Assembly (NCBI GenBank): GCA_963555705.1
Contig: OY743187.1
Span: 16,692,133 to 16,756,132 of the forward strand
Source: Ligustrum vulgare
Taxonomy: Eukaryota; Streptophyta; Magnoliopsida; Lamiales; Oleaceae
Direction: 5' to 3'
DNA: 64,000 nucleotides
Below are positions 12,508 through 23,261 of the stretch, piece after piece (position 1 is the first letter of the stretch; each line of letters opens with the position of its first letter). The notes beneath the pieces were generated by a model that worked only from the letters and a program-made list of their open reading frames with translations, was not told the DNA's origin and did no database searches. A program made the position numbers and the translations under genes.

Positions 12508-12562
12508 TCATGATGTACACCACCCACTCGAGGCATTATAATTCATTTACTATTTGGAAGCG
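12508..12562 (-). repeat. 55-bp inverted repeat, right copy
   Basis: Perfect reverse complement of 11782-11836. It is followed within 15 bases by a direct-orientation fragment (GATTCATCACCACGCATAAT) matching 11682-11701 of the DUF1985 frame. Confidence 0.9.
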
Positions 12563-13259
12563 ATTATAATTCATAGATTCATCACCACGCATAATCTGTT
12601 GATTTCTATCAAATTGCACCGAACTCTCTTTCTCATGCAATGTTGATGCTTCCTGAAGAATATGATTATTCTACTGCCATTCCAATTAGTGCAATTTAGA
12701 TTTTCCCCATTGAAAATTTTGAATTTGCTCCTTTTGGGGGCGGATATTGAATGGGAGTAATGAGCGTTCCAGAATTTAATTTTCAGTTACATTTGATAAT
12801 TGAGAGAATTTTGGAAATAAGTAATTAGGAAATAATTATGTGTTTTTGTCAGTATATTACATATATAATTGCCTCAATAGTAAAAACGGAATTAAGTTTT
12901 CAAAATGGGATATACCCCAATTTTGCCCAAATTTTAATACAAAGCCAAGATAGTTTGGGCCTTTTGAGGGTCTGCTTTAGCCCTTGTTCCCAATCCAAAA
13001 CCTCAAATATACAGTAACATAAAGTGGTAATTACACCTAACCCTACTTTTAAATATCAAAATTCATAAATAAGGTAAAACTTGTATTATTTCAAATTTCA
13101 GGTGCCAATTAAATATGTTAATTTTAATATTAATAACAATAAAATTAAAATAAAATCATCATATTTATCTACCATCATATACATATCAAACCCTAGTTTT
13201 TCTCATTTAATACACGTTCTCTCTCTTTCTTCCTCATTTTCTCTTTTGCAGCAGCGGCC

Positions 13260-13288
13260 ACACACCCTCTCTCTCTCTCTCTCTCTGC
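13260..13288. repeat. (CT)n microsatellite
   Basis: A run of about ten CT units within a pyrimidine-rich, leader-like segment. Confidence 0.85.
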
Positions 13289-13497
13289 GAAATCGTTCAC
13301 TTACCACGCCTTCACCTTCTCTCTGGTGTTCCCTCCGGCGAACTCACTTACCGCGCGCATGAGTTTTCGATTTCGACGTCGTCGGAATAACAGTTGTTGC
13401 TGCACGGGTTTGACCTCGACTTCACCGAGGATGGTTGGCTGAATTCTCAGATCTGAAAACAGGGAACCTTAAGCTCAGATTTAGTAGTTTGGATCAC

Positions 13498-13990
13498 AGG
13501 TGGTGGTGGTGGTGGTGGTGGTGTTGGTGGGGTGTTGTTGTGGTGGGTGAGGCTGTGGTGTAGCGGTGTGATGATGCGGCGGTGGTGGTGGTGATGTGAC
13601 AGTCTGGTAGATGCGGTGGTGCATTGGTGTGCAGTGATGATGGTGGTTGGTGGTGGTGACGCTTTGTGTGTTACAGCACGGCGAATTGTAGATGATGATT
13701 GCAATTTTTTTTTTTGCAGTTGAGGTGGAGGTGGTGGAGGCATAGGTGGTGGTGACGACAATATGATGGTGGTTGGTGGTGGTGATGCTCCGTGTGTTTG
13801 TAGATGATGACTGCAATTTCTTTTTTTTTTTTTGTGCGGTTGAAGTGAAGGTGGTGGGGGCATAGGTGTGGTGGTGACTACAATATTCAGGGGTGGTGAG
13901 TGTAGATTACAGGTCACATGTTGTTTTTTATAATTTTTTGAAGTGAATAAATGGTGGTGACGGCGTTGAGGCGGTGGTGGTTGTGGTTGT
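13498..13990. repeat. GGT/GGTGAT low-complexity tract
   Basis: Long imperfect GGT and GATGATGGT repeats, with two near-identical sub-blocks (GTTGAGGTGGAGGTGGTGGAGG and GTTGAAGTGAAGGTGG types). The open His/Pro-rich frames on the minus strand are by-products of the repeat. Confidence 0.85.
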
Positions 13991-14039
13991 GGACTGGTGA
14001 TGGTGAGAATCGTGAGATTGTGATGTGGGCAAGTTTTTG

Positions 14040-14330
14040 AACATTTTGTGACCTAATAATTAATAAGTGGATTGTGACCTAATAATAAGATAATTGTGGC
14101 TTAAAGGACTTGTGACCTAATAATATGATAAATTGTGATCTAGAAATAACTTGAGATCGATTAATTTAAAATTTGTGACATTGATATTATTTGTACCTCA
14201 AGAAAATTGTTATTGTGACCTATTATTTTGATAATTTGTGACCCTAAAATTATTTGTAACTTAAGCAAGTTTCGTTTTGTAACCTGAATTTATATTGTGT
14301 TGTGACCTGAATTTATATAATTAATAAAAT
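14040..14330 (+). repeat. Diverged TGTGACCTAATAAT tandem repeat
   Basis: At least nine occurrences of TGTGACCT or TGTAACCT-like units at irregular 25-45 base spacing, each followed by AATAAT or AATTTATA. Confidence 0.75.
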
Positions 14331-14458
14331 ATTTTTAATTATTTAATTTAATTAAGTAATTATAATTACAACCTGATTTTTGAAAGTTTTTAAGTTATAT
14401 CTTAAAATTGAAATTGTGTATTGTAAACACTTTATATATGTATTTTTCCCAAACATAA

Positions 14459-14607
14459 ATGGCTATGGCTTGCAGATCTGCTGTGATGCCCACTGGGAGA
14501 TCCATGTACATTTGCTTCAACACAAAATTCGAAACCCTAGCTCAAAAACCCATCCCCACTTCTCATTTCTCTTCTCCAGCTAGAAACTTCACTCACGTCT
14601 CTTCAAG
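14459..14607 (+). pseudogene. First exon of a small, probably organelle-targeted protein
   Basis: An ATG at 14459 opens a 49-codon exon (MAMACRSAVMPTGRSM... ending near FTHVSSR) closed by an AG|GTACATG donor at 14607/14608. The composition is typical of a mitochondrial or plastid transit peptide: rich in Ser, Arg, Ala and Thr, poor in acids. It resembles the start of the small NUCLEAR FUSION DEFECTIVE 6 / NOXY2-like mitochondrial proteins, but that identity is from memory and tentative. No second exon was found before the centre of the inverted duplication. The promoter side is separated from its original upstream block by the 1.43-kb insertion. It is probably not a working gene. Confidence 0.4.
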
Positions 14608-14898
14608 GTACATGGCATGTGTATTCCATTACCAATTTCAGTTACTCAATTTTCAACAAACTTATAGCTTAAAGTGGCAAAGGTCAAAGTTTAGGGTTGA
14701 AATTGAAAAAAAAAAAAAAGAAGAAAGAAATTGTTTAGCTAATCAAAACTAAGAAGCAGAGAGAAGAAGAAAATTTGTTTGTAATAAAAAATTCTTCTTG
14801 ACCGGAAAACAGTTCTTTTGGGACTACATCGGTATGTTCAATAAAGAAACTTTTGTTTTCAATCTAGGTCATATTCTATCAAAATATTTTTCTTGCCC

Positions 14899-14928
14899 GT
14901 GACGGGCAGGAGCTATCCTGCCCATCAC
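14899..14928. other. 13-bp hairpin in the spacer between inverted arms
   Basis: GTGACGGGCAGGA and TCCTGCCCATCAC pair with one G-T mismatch around a GCTA loop. Further GACGGGC and GCAGGATG units follow to about 14980. It lies in the unique centre of the inverted duplication. Confidence 0.7.
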
Positions 14929-15130
14929 TAGCAGGATGTGTATGGGCCCCACACACATTCTGCTTGTGACGGGCTGGAGAAGGGAACTCCATATTCTATA
15001 TGAACAATTGTTGATCTTTGTATACTGTAGACCATGCATACATGATTGCATAGAAGACAAAATTACATACTAAAATCACATGATAATGCATGAAGTGGTT
15101 GAGAATTAAAAGGCTACTAACAAAAAAAAA

Positions 15131-15568
15131 AATCTTACAAATGAATTTTCTTCTTTCTGCTTCTGATCTAGTTGAATAATAATTTCATTTTCTTTCTGGT
15201 TAATTCTAGAATTCGACCTTTGCCACTTGAGCTATATGTTCATTGGACAAATGAACTTAGTCATGCACTTTCTCAATTGATTAACTGAAATTGATAATGG
15301 AAGATAAATACCAAATACATGTGTCATGTACCTAGAAGCGGCCGCAGTGAAGTTTCTAACTGGAGAAAAAAAATGAGAAGTTGTATAAATTTTTGAGCTA
15401 GTATTGTGTTGGACAAGTACACGTGGATATCCCAGTTGCCATCACAACAGATCCGCATGCCATATAGTCATTTATGTTGCTCTGTATTTGAGGTTTTAGA
15501 TTGGGAACTAGGGCTAAAGCAGAGCCCCAAAGGCCCAAACCATCTCGGCTTTGTACTAAAAATTAAAA
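15131..15568 (-). repeat. Right arm of inverted gene-fragment duplication (uninterrupted)
   Basis: Reverse-complement counterpart of 12935-13023 plus 14452-14785. The two arms are tail to tail around a spacer of about 345 bp. Confidence 0.75.
15332..15463 (-). pseudogene. Second, inverted copy of the small-protein first exon
   Basis: Minus-strand counterpart of 14459-14607, with the same AG|GTACATG donor at 15332/15331. It starts MACGSVVMATGIS but meets a TAG after about 21 codons, and the first ATG of the other copy is out of frame here. It therefore cannot encode the same product. Confidence 0.5.
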
Positions 15569-15834
15569 AATGTAATACATAAACGGCATCGTTTTGACGT
15601 CTTGTCAAAACAGCGTGGTCTTGAACCTAGACGAAAAACGATACTCAATAATCTCACTCTTTTATAGTACGTAGGATATTAACGGGGTAAGATTAACAGA
15701 CAAAAATACCCGCCAACTTCAAACGTAGGAGAAGTTCCATGGGTTGTGCAGTTTATTTTCAATGAAATCCAACAGAGAATAAATTTCATTGAAAATAACC
15801 CGCAAATTGAATCCAAAAGCCCTGTAAAAATACA

Positions 15835-18222
15835 ATGACATTTTGTCGCAATCTAATCCTGAAAACAACTCGTCACATTATTCTTCTCAAAATTTTCAAT
15901 CAAAATTTCATCAAATCAACTGTTTATACGAAGAGGCATGACTTTAATTTGATTCAGACAAAACCCATTTGCAGCAATACGAGTCGAAGCACAGTTGAAG
16001 CCCTGATTTCCATTTTTACAAAGCGACCCTTCTCTTTAGAATCCCCAGAGCTTCGAGAGTTAAGTTCGAATCTGACTCCTGAAATAGTGGAAACTGTTTT
16101 GAAGTCCTTCAAGAATTGGAGAGTAGCGCATATGTTCTTCAACTGGGTATCCAATCAAAAACGGTACGCGCATAGTTGCTATACTTATAATGCCATGGCA
16201 TCAATCCTATCAAATGCTCGACAAAATGCCCCATTGAGAGACCTTGCTCTAAATTTATCGAACTTGCAGTGTTTCTGGACGCCTGGGTCTTTGGGTTATT
16301 TTATAAGGTGTTTAGGAAGTCAAGGCCTGGTTAAAGAGGCTATTGATCTGTTTGATCAAGTGAAGAGCTCAAGAGTTTGTGTTCCAAATAATTACAGCTA
16401 TAGCTGTTTGCTGGAGGCAATTTCAAGGAGTGGAGATATTGGTTTGATTGAGATTAAGTTTAATGAAATGAGGGATCTTGGTTGGGAGATTGATAGGCAT
16501 ACTTTGACACCGTTGTTGCAGTGTTATTGCAATGGTAGGGAGTTTGAAAAGGCCTTGGGTGTTTTTAATGAGATGAGGGAAAGGGGATGGGTTGATGCAC
16601 ATGTATTAACTACTTTACTGGTGTCTTTTAGCAAGTTGGGGGAGGTGGATAGGGCTTTTGAGTTGATCGAGCAGATGGAAAGGGAACTAAATATTAGTTT
16701 GAATGAGAAGACATTTAATGTATTGATTCATGGGTTTGTTCAGGAGTCCAGAGTGGATAAAGCCCTGCATCTATTGGATAAAATGAGAAGAATGGGATTC
16801 ATCCCAGACATTTCACTCTATGATGTGCTAATTGAACGTTTGTGCAAGAATAAGGAGACTGACAAGGCTTTGATGTTGTGCAACCAAATGAGGGAAATAG
16901 GTATGACTCCTGATGTTAAGATAATTTCAATGCTTTTATCATGTTTACAAGATGAGAGAGACATGATTAGGTTGCTTGAAGAAAAGCAGGCAGATCCGGA
17001 TTTGGGGAAAAGGACGTTACTGTATAATTCTGTTTTGACTGGTTTTGTTAATAATGGTTCAGTTAATAAAGCTTATCATTTGCTGAAGGCGATGATTGGC
17101 AATGGAACGAATGGAGATTTTGAGGCAGAAAAAATCCTTTTGGTTAAGGAAAATGTTCACCCTGATACCACTTCTTTCCAAATAGTCATTGATGGTCTGT
17201 GCAAAAGTGATAAGTTAGACCTGGCCCTTGGCCTATTCTTTGAGATGGATCAAATTGGCTGTAAACATAGTGTGTTACTTTTTAATAATTTAATCAATTG
17301 TTTGAGCATTGCCGATAGGTTGAATGATTGTTTTGATCTCCTGAATAAGATGAAGGAATCAGGATTCCGGCCAACACATTTCACCTTTAATTCCATATTT
17401 GGGTGCTTATGCAGTCGAGGGGATGTTGCAGGAGCTCTTGATATGGTTAGGGAGATGCGTGTACATGGGCATAAACCCTGGATAAAACATTATACCCTGC
17501 TTGTCAAGAAACTTTGTGAACAAGGGAGGGCAGATGATGCCCATAATTTCCTAGTTAACATGACTCAGGCAGGATTCCTTCCTGATATGGTTGCCTATTC
17601 TGCAACTATTTATGGTTTTCTCAAGACCAGGGAACTGGATCAAGCTTTGGATTTATTCAGGGAAATATGTAGACGTGGTTATAGTCCTGATGTAGTTGCA
17701 TATAACATGATAATAAATGGCCTGTGCAAGGCCAAAAGGATACCGGAAGCTGAGGATGCTATAAATGAGATGTTCAGTAAGGGACTTGTTCCATCAGTTG
17801 TTACTTACAACTTTTTAATTGATGGGTGGTGCAAAAATGGCGACGTTGATAGAGCTATTCTATATTTTTCGAGGATGGTAGGGGAAGAACAGGAACCAAA
17901 TGTCATAACGTACACAAATTTAGTAGATGGGTTATGCAATGCTCAAAAACCAGATCATGCACTCAAGATTTGGACTGAAATGGAGCACAAAGGATGCTCC
18001 CCAAATAGAATTGCTTATATGGCTCTCATTCACGGGCTTTGCAAGTGTGGGAAACCAGATGATGCTCTGCTCTATTTGCAAAAGATGGAAGACAAGGAGA
18101 TGACACCCGATCCTTTTGTGTATGAAGCTTTAGTAGATGCTCTTATGTCCAATTCGAACACAGTTATGGCTCATGAAGTAGCAGGAAAGATGGCCAAGCA
18201 TACAAATACTGGCAAATACTAG
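15835..18222 (+). CDS. P-class pentatricopeptide repeat protein, probably mitochondrial
   Basis: Intronless frame of 795 aa, typical of plant PPR genes. The first 40-50 residues lack acids and are rich in Arg, Lys, Asn and Thr (MTFCRNLILKTTRHIILLK), which fits a mitochondrial targeting peptide. From about residue 110 to the C-terminus, degenerate 35-residue repeats follow one another. They are clearest late in the protein (VVAYNMIINGLCKAKRIPEA, VVTYNFLIDGWCKNGDVDRA, VITYTNLVDGLCNAQKPDHA), and about 16-17 can be counted. No E, DYW or SMR tail follows. Such proteins bind single-stranded organellar RNA and act in its stability, splicing or 5'/3' processing. The architecture recalls Arabidopsis At5g08310, but that match is from memory. 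The start is the first ATG; in-frame homology begins well downstream. No frame damage was seen. Confidence 0.93.
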   Translation: MTFCRNLILKTTRHIILLKIFNQNFIKSTVYTKRHDFNLIQTKPICSNTSRSTVEALISIFTKRPFSLESPELRELSSNLTPEIVETVLKSFKNWRVAHMFFNWVSNQKRYAHSCYTYNAMASILSNARQNAPLRDLALNLSNLQCFWTPGSLGYFIRCLGSQGLVKEAIDLFDQVKSSRVCVPNNYSYSCLLEAISRSGDIGLIEIKFNEMRDLGWEIDRHTLTPLLQCYCNGREFEKALGVFNEMRERGWVDAHVLTTLLVSFSKLGEVDRAFELIEQMERELNISLNEKTFNVLIHGFVQESRVDKALHLLDKMRRMGFIPDISLYDVLIERLCKNKETDKALMLCNQMREIGMTPDVKIISMLLSCLQDERDMIRLLEEKQADPDLGKRTLLYNSVLTGFVNNGSVNKAYHLLKAMIGNGTNGDFEAEKILLVKENVHPDTTSFQIVIDGLCKSDKLDLALGLFFEMDQIGCKHSVLLFNNLINCLSIADRLNDCFDLLNKMKESGFRPTHFTFNSIFGCLCSRGDVAGALDMVREMRVHGHKPWIKHYTLLVKKLCEQGRADDAHNFLVNMTQAGFLPDMVAYSATIYGFLKTRELDQALDLFREICRRGYSPDVVAYNMIINGLCKAKRIPEAEDAINEMFSKGLVPSVVTYNFLIDGWCKNGDVDRAILYFSRMVGEEQEPNVITYTNLVDGLCNAQKPDHALKIWTEMEHKGCSPNRIAYMALIHGLCKCGKPDDALLYLQKMEDKEMTPDPFVYEALVDALMSNSNTVMAHEVAGKMAKHTNTGKY

Positions 18223-19009
18223 CTGAAAAGGTAATTTTTTGTGTTTCAATTTCAGTTAAATAATTTTACTGAGGTTTGGGTACATTTGTCCCAAGTTTAA
18301 TTTCCCTTTCCAAAGTGTTTGAGATATTTTTTATATCTGCTCATTGTTTACAATTTCCTTATAAAATAAGGCACTTTGAAGAATCAGAAACACATTGCGC
18401 ATGCTCCTCATACCAAACAAGTTAAAACCATCCTCTCATAATAAGCGAACATTTATAAAATTTATTGGTTAAGTGTGTCAACGTCTTCTTGTATATTACT
18501 ATTTCTCATAGTCATAAATAGTTGCATTGAACAGTTAATTGCTCTACAAGAGATCTCTTGTAACTTGTAGGTTGTGTATTGGTGATCAATATAATCGTGA
18601 AGTTTGTTTGTTGGTTGTTTGTAGTGATATTTGCTTTTTGTTTGCACATTTTTGTCATGGAAACTGTTTGATTTTTTCCCCCTTTCTCTATCAAGCATTG
18701 CAATTATTATTTGATATATACCTCTAAAGTTATTAGATAGCAAAGAAATTATATACAGGTAAGACAAGAAGTCATTAAGCTTATAAACTACAAACTACTT
18801 TAAAATGTTGCATGGTTGAATCAACAGTAGAAATTGTATTTCAATAATTGTCCACTCATTCTCAGGCTCAGTTCCATATCCCATGAATTTTGTTTACCTA
18901 GTTCTGAAAAATGACATTAATAAGAATGCGACTTGATTTATTTTTATTTAAATTATCTACAATTATTCTATACAATTATACATTAAAATATATCTTTGTA
19001 CAATTTCAG
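18223..19009. other. Noncoding region downstream of the PPR gene
   Basis: Holds the PPR 3' flank. No further gene was recognised; short open frames have no recognisable composition. Confidence 0.5.
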
Positions 19010-20200
19010 TGTCAAGAAATGTCAAGGACGGCAGTTAAATGTGAAAAATGCATTCCTAAATGGAATACTACAAGAAGATGTTTATATGAGACAACCTACA
19101 TTGACAAAACAAACCAGGGAATACTTGCAAGGTCGAGGAGGCTTTACATGGTTTTAAACAGGTACGAAGAGCCTGGTATGACAGGCTTAAACCAATCTTG
19201 ACTTGGGATTTACAAATTCAAGTTGTGACTCCTCATTTTTCTCTTTCAGAACCAAGACACAAGTGCTGATAATGCTCATTTATGTAGATGATATGATAGT
19301 CAATTGCAATGACAAAAGAGTCGTTAAGCAATTTGTGGAGAAGTTGAATAAACTATCTGCATTGAAGGACCGTGGCTCATTGCATTAATTTTTGGGATTT
19401 GAAGGCTTTAAAGATGAAAGCAGCATTTACTTGGAAAAGATAAAATGATAAATAGAGGATAAAAAAATGGACAGGCCTGCTGAACTCTAAGGCTTGTCCA
19501 AGTCCAACTCTAGTAACTGTTGGAAGGTGTCTTTGTGCCTTGATGGAGATAAGGCAAGACATCGTGTTTTGTGACTAACCTAAGTCAGTTCTTGCAGGAT
19601 CCTGAAGCCTCAAATTTGCAGAGAATCAAAGAGAGTCGTGAGATATCTGAAAGGGACAGTGCAAAGTAGTTTGCACATTAAATACAGTGAAACTATATAC
19701 CTATTTGGCTTTTCTGACCCAGACTGGGTATGCTGCCCTGATGATAGCGATCTTGCTCGTTACTCTGTCTTCTATAGTACCCTTAACCTCGTTGTATTCT
19801 ATATAACATGTGGTTGCAAGATCAAGCAGAGTCTGAATACAGGGCTTTGACTCGAGTCTCCTGTGAATTGGCTTGGTTAGAATCATTGCTGAAAGAGTTC
19901 TCATTTCCCTTGCCTTCTGTTCCTGTTACTAGGTGTGATAACGTCAGTTCCAGTGCACCAGCAGCCAAATCCATTATACCATTCTAGGACTAAAAATATT
20001 GAAGTTGACTTTCACTTTTGTGACAAAATTATGGGAAAGCAACTGGAAGTAAGGTTCATGCCATCACATGAGATCAAGTGGCCGATTGTTCAACGAAGGT
20101 AGCGATTCATTCCAAGTTCAGTTCCTTGGAGAAACTTGGGGTTGAGTGAGTTGTTGAATCAATTGGCTAAGGTCACCTGATGGAGGCTGGTGAGCAAGTT
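19010..20200 (+). pseudogene. Ty1/copia pol relic (RT and RNase H)
   Basis: Frame-broken pieces occur in copia order: NAFLNGILQEDVYMRQPT (about 19046), then a HGFKQVRRAWYDRL-like block (about 19145). The RT active site LIYVDDMIV is near 19277-19303. MRYLKGTVQSSLHIKYS and DPDWVCCPDD from RNase H lie near 19638-19745, and a KNIEVDFHF block follows near 19996. Several frameshifts and stops interrupt it. No LTRs were identified. Confidence 0.75.
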
Positions 20201-20496
20201 TAAGAGAGACTGACACCACTCTTCATCCAACAGAAAGTCAGCCAGTTCCCTTCGTTCAGTCGGAATATTTTTTTCTTGTCAATTCCATTATGTTCATTAT
20301 TTGATTATTTGAGTAGTTGTATTTTATTGTTTGTAAAACTTATACAAGATTAACAGGCTTCATTTCCTTATTTATAGAAATTTATAGAATTCTAAAGATG
20401 GATACCTCTGATTTTGAGCCGTCCTCTACTCTTCAAGAAACTCCAATTTCTATAATCTCCCAAAATCCAACTCAAGATCGACAGGTTTCATTTCTT

Positions 20497-21370
20497 TGTT
20501 TTGTAATAGTTATTATTCTTTTGATAATTATTGTATTATATTGAAGTCGAAAAATATATAATATGGGTGTCAAATCAAAGATCTTGACGAAAAGTTTAAT
20601 ACAAGTTAAAAAATGAGAGTAAAATATAAACATATTGTCCGTAAAATCGTTTTCAAAAATCAAATATAAATGTTTTTTTTTTAATATTCCATTTATTTTA
20701 AATTATATCATTTAAGTTCTATAATGGTATCTGTAAAATATTTTTTGTATTAATTATTACTCATTTATAATCTTCTATCTATATCTAAAAACAAAGTCCA
20801 TGCCAAAAATAATACGCATATAATTTTCCATCCAAAATGACTTTTTAAATCTGTAAATCTAGGACACACACACACACACTCACTCACTCACTCACTCACT
20901 CACTCACTATAATACACATTTTAGTAATTATTATGTTATTAATTAATGAAATCATGATTTTAATTTATTTTAATGAAGAAACTATTTTTTTATTTTGTAA
21001 TAGTTATTATTCATTTGATAATTATTGTATTATATTGAAGTTGAAAAATGTGTAATATGAGTGTCAATCGAAGATCTCAACGAAAAGTTTAGTACAAGCT
21101 AAAAAGTAAGAACAAAATGTAAACATATTGTCCGTAAAATCGTCTCAAAGATCAAATACAAAAGTTTTTATATTTTTACTTTTCCTCAATATCCCATTCA
21201 TTTTAAATTATATCATTTAAGTTTTATAATACTATCTATAAACTATTTTTTGATTAATTATTATTCGTTTGATAATTATTGTATTATTTTGAAGTCGTAA
21301 AAGTATGTAATATATTTGTCAAATTGAAGACCTCGAGAAGTTTAATACAAGATAACAAGCATGTACAAAA
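20497..21370 (+). repeat. Three diverged direct repeats (about 250-290 bp)
   Basis: Units starting near 20497, 20991 and 21253 share TGATAATTATTGTATTAT, AAGATCT..ACGAAAAGTTTAATACAAG and, in the first two, ATATTGTCCGTAAAATCGT. The third is truncated near 21370. No coding capacity was seen. Confidence 0.75.
20864..20908. repeat. (AC)n(ACTC)n microsatellite
   Basis: About eight AC units, then about seven ACTC units. Confidence 0.9.
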
Positions 21371-22764
21371 AATAAAACAACAATATTCTTTAATCTCAAA
21401 ATTATCAATTCAAAGCAAATATAGATTTAGGGTTGTTAATTTTATTTCAAAATATTTTAACATATAAAAAATAAGATAAAAACAACTTATTTAGAAGAAG
21501 AAAGTTCAACAAGCAAATAAAAATAAATAAAAATATTTCTCAAAAAGAAAAATAATATTAAAAAGAAAAAGAAAAATCGTATAAAGATCAAGATTTCCTA
21601 ATTCTGATTAGTTTCGTATATGTTGCATTTCCAGTTTTGATTAATTGTCTTTTAAAAATTTTTGAATTCAATAATATTTTGTATTAAAATGTTATTATAC
21701 TATGATTTGTTTGATATGATTGTATAATTAATATATTCTTAAAAATATGAATCGAAATCACTATCACAAATATATTCTCATACAGCACACAAGTGAAACT
21801 ACTAGTTTTTTAAAACAACCGACATCATCCCAGGTCGGGGATGGTCTATGCCACTCAATAGGAGATGGGGATGCCTTTTGACTTTGCTAATCGTCGAATC
21901 ACTTGCAATTAATTTGCGAGATGATTTCCTTCAATATAAATACTCTCACACGACATTATTTCTTTATACTGATAAAACAATTACAGAGTGGTGGCATTTG
22001 GAGCTTAATGAGCTTGATGAGCTAGATTGAGTTTAGTTAATTCATTCAAATATGCGTTTATTATAATTATTATTATTGTTATTATTTTTAATTTATTATT
22101 ATTAAAGGGATCAATGGATTTCACACCCCTAATAAAAGGAGGTTCAAACTTCTGGTAAGACTTCACTCTTACCACTTGAACTAGGTATTCAAGATATGGT
22201 TGTTATTATACATGTGTGTCAGAAATCCCTAAACTCGACTCCTTATGACTCGACTTGAGCTCGGATGATTATTTTGTCAAGTTAAAAAGAGTATGTTTTA
22301 CCTTGTCCATCTATAACTCATTAACCATAAGAATTTAAAACACTGCTAAATAACGTGGTATTAGCGATTTCCAAATTCTAAATTTATAGATTAGGTATTT
22401 ATTAATGGGAATCAATCATGGATTTGATAAATCCATCACTTATATATCGTTGTAGTAGATACTCATATCTTGCTTTCAAGATTTTACTAGAATTTAGCAA
22501 GGAGACTTTTAACTCTAATGATTGAAATGAAGAAAAAGAAACACTCTTAAAATGTTTAAATAAATTATATTTTTCTTTCTTTCCTTTTTAATGAAAAAAT
22601 TACTTATTTTAAAAGTAATTATACTTTACTATCAAAATAAATACTAACTTTCAAAAATTATTACTGATTGTATAGAGAAGAAATCAATGGAAACTGAACT
22701 CAGCAAATGAAACATGAAGGAATTCAAACATGTTCGTCTTAAAAGAACAACCCATTTAGGATCA
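21371..22764. other. AT-rich noncoding DNA with a possible SINE fragment
   Basis: No gene was recognised. The only structured part is the SINE-like piece at 22085-22200; the remainder is AT-rich. Confidence 0.45.
22085..22200 (-). mobile_element. Possible tRNA-derived SINE fragment
   Basis: On the minus strand TAGTTCAAGTGGTAAG resembles a pol III A box. AAGTTTGAACC, about 30 bases later, resembles a B box. No target duplication or clear tail was seen. Confidence 0.35.
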
Positions 22765-23229
22765 TGTTACACCATAGCTCCACCGGAAGCCATGTAGAGT
22801 CAAGCAGGCAAAAGACAAGAACCAGAAAGAAGGAGCAGCGGTTGGAACCGGAATTAACTGAATTTTGAAATATTAGAGACGACGCTGTTTAATCAAATAG
22901 GGTTGAGGAATTGTTTTGCATTTTTTAATTACAAAACACGTTTTCATCATTTTCAGTACAAGTAGTGCGTTGTTAATTTCAGTTAGGATTATTGAGATTT
23001 TACCATATTTTCCCATTTCTCATTCTTCTTCTTGATCTCTCTCAACTTGTAATTCTTCTTCCTTCTCAACTCTTTCACTCTGTAATTAGTTCTTACTCAT
23101 TGAGAATTTCAAGTATAAACTTCGTTTATTGAATTAAAAGTCAGCTACAGATTAATTGATTGTGTGAATTGATTTATTGTTTGATTTTGAAGATTGATGG
23201 TTAATTGATATTTGCTGTTGGAGTTGTCA
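22765..23229 (+). repeat. Probable 5' LTR of gypsy element A
   Basis: Begins TGTTACACC and ends at a CA just before the primer site TGGTATCAGAG. No second copy was found in the window, so the boundaries are inferred. Confidence 0.5.
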
Positions 23230-23261
23230 CATTGGTATCAGAGAGGGCTCAACAATTGGGA

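Larger units (their letters stand above)
13024..14451. mobile_element. 1.43-kb insertion flanked by 8-bp AACATAAA
   Basis: The sister arm at 15131-15568 lacks this DNA. AACATAAA occurs directly before (13016-13023) and directly after (14452-14459), as expected for an 8-bp target duplication. The insert contains a 5'-UTR-like CT-rich segment (13210-13430), GGT-rich low complexity (13500-13990) and diverged TGTGACCTAATAAT repeats (14040-14330). Terminal inverted repeats are not convincing, so the class is unknown; hAT would fit the 8-bp duplication. Confidence 0.55.
12935..14785 (+). repeat. Left arm of inverted gene-fragment duplication (interrupted)
   Basis: 12935-13023 and 14452-14785 together match the reverse complement of 15131-15568. 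The match includes a promoter-proximal block (GGGCTAAAGCAGA type), the first exon and the start of its intron. The arm is split by the insertion at 13024-14451. Divergence is roughly 15-25 percent by eye. Confidence 0.75.

Noticed and set aside
13447..13917. His/Pro-rich open frames on the minus strand
   Set aside because: They follow the GGT/GAT low-complexity tract and have no domain or start context.
15338..15345. GCGGCCGC (NotI site) as a sign of cloning-vector contamination
   Set aside because: It sits within an exon copy that aligns with its inverted sister on both sides; a few substitutions explain it.
20317..20544. Short plus-strand frame with MDTSDFEPSS
   Set aside because: Looks like a possible first exon, but no second exon or homologous domain was found downstream.
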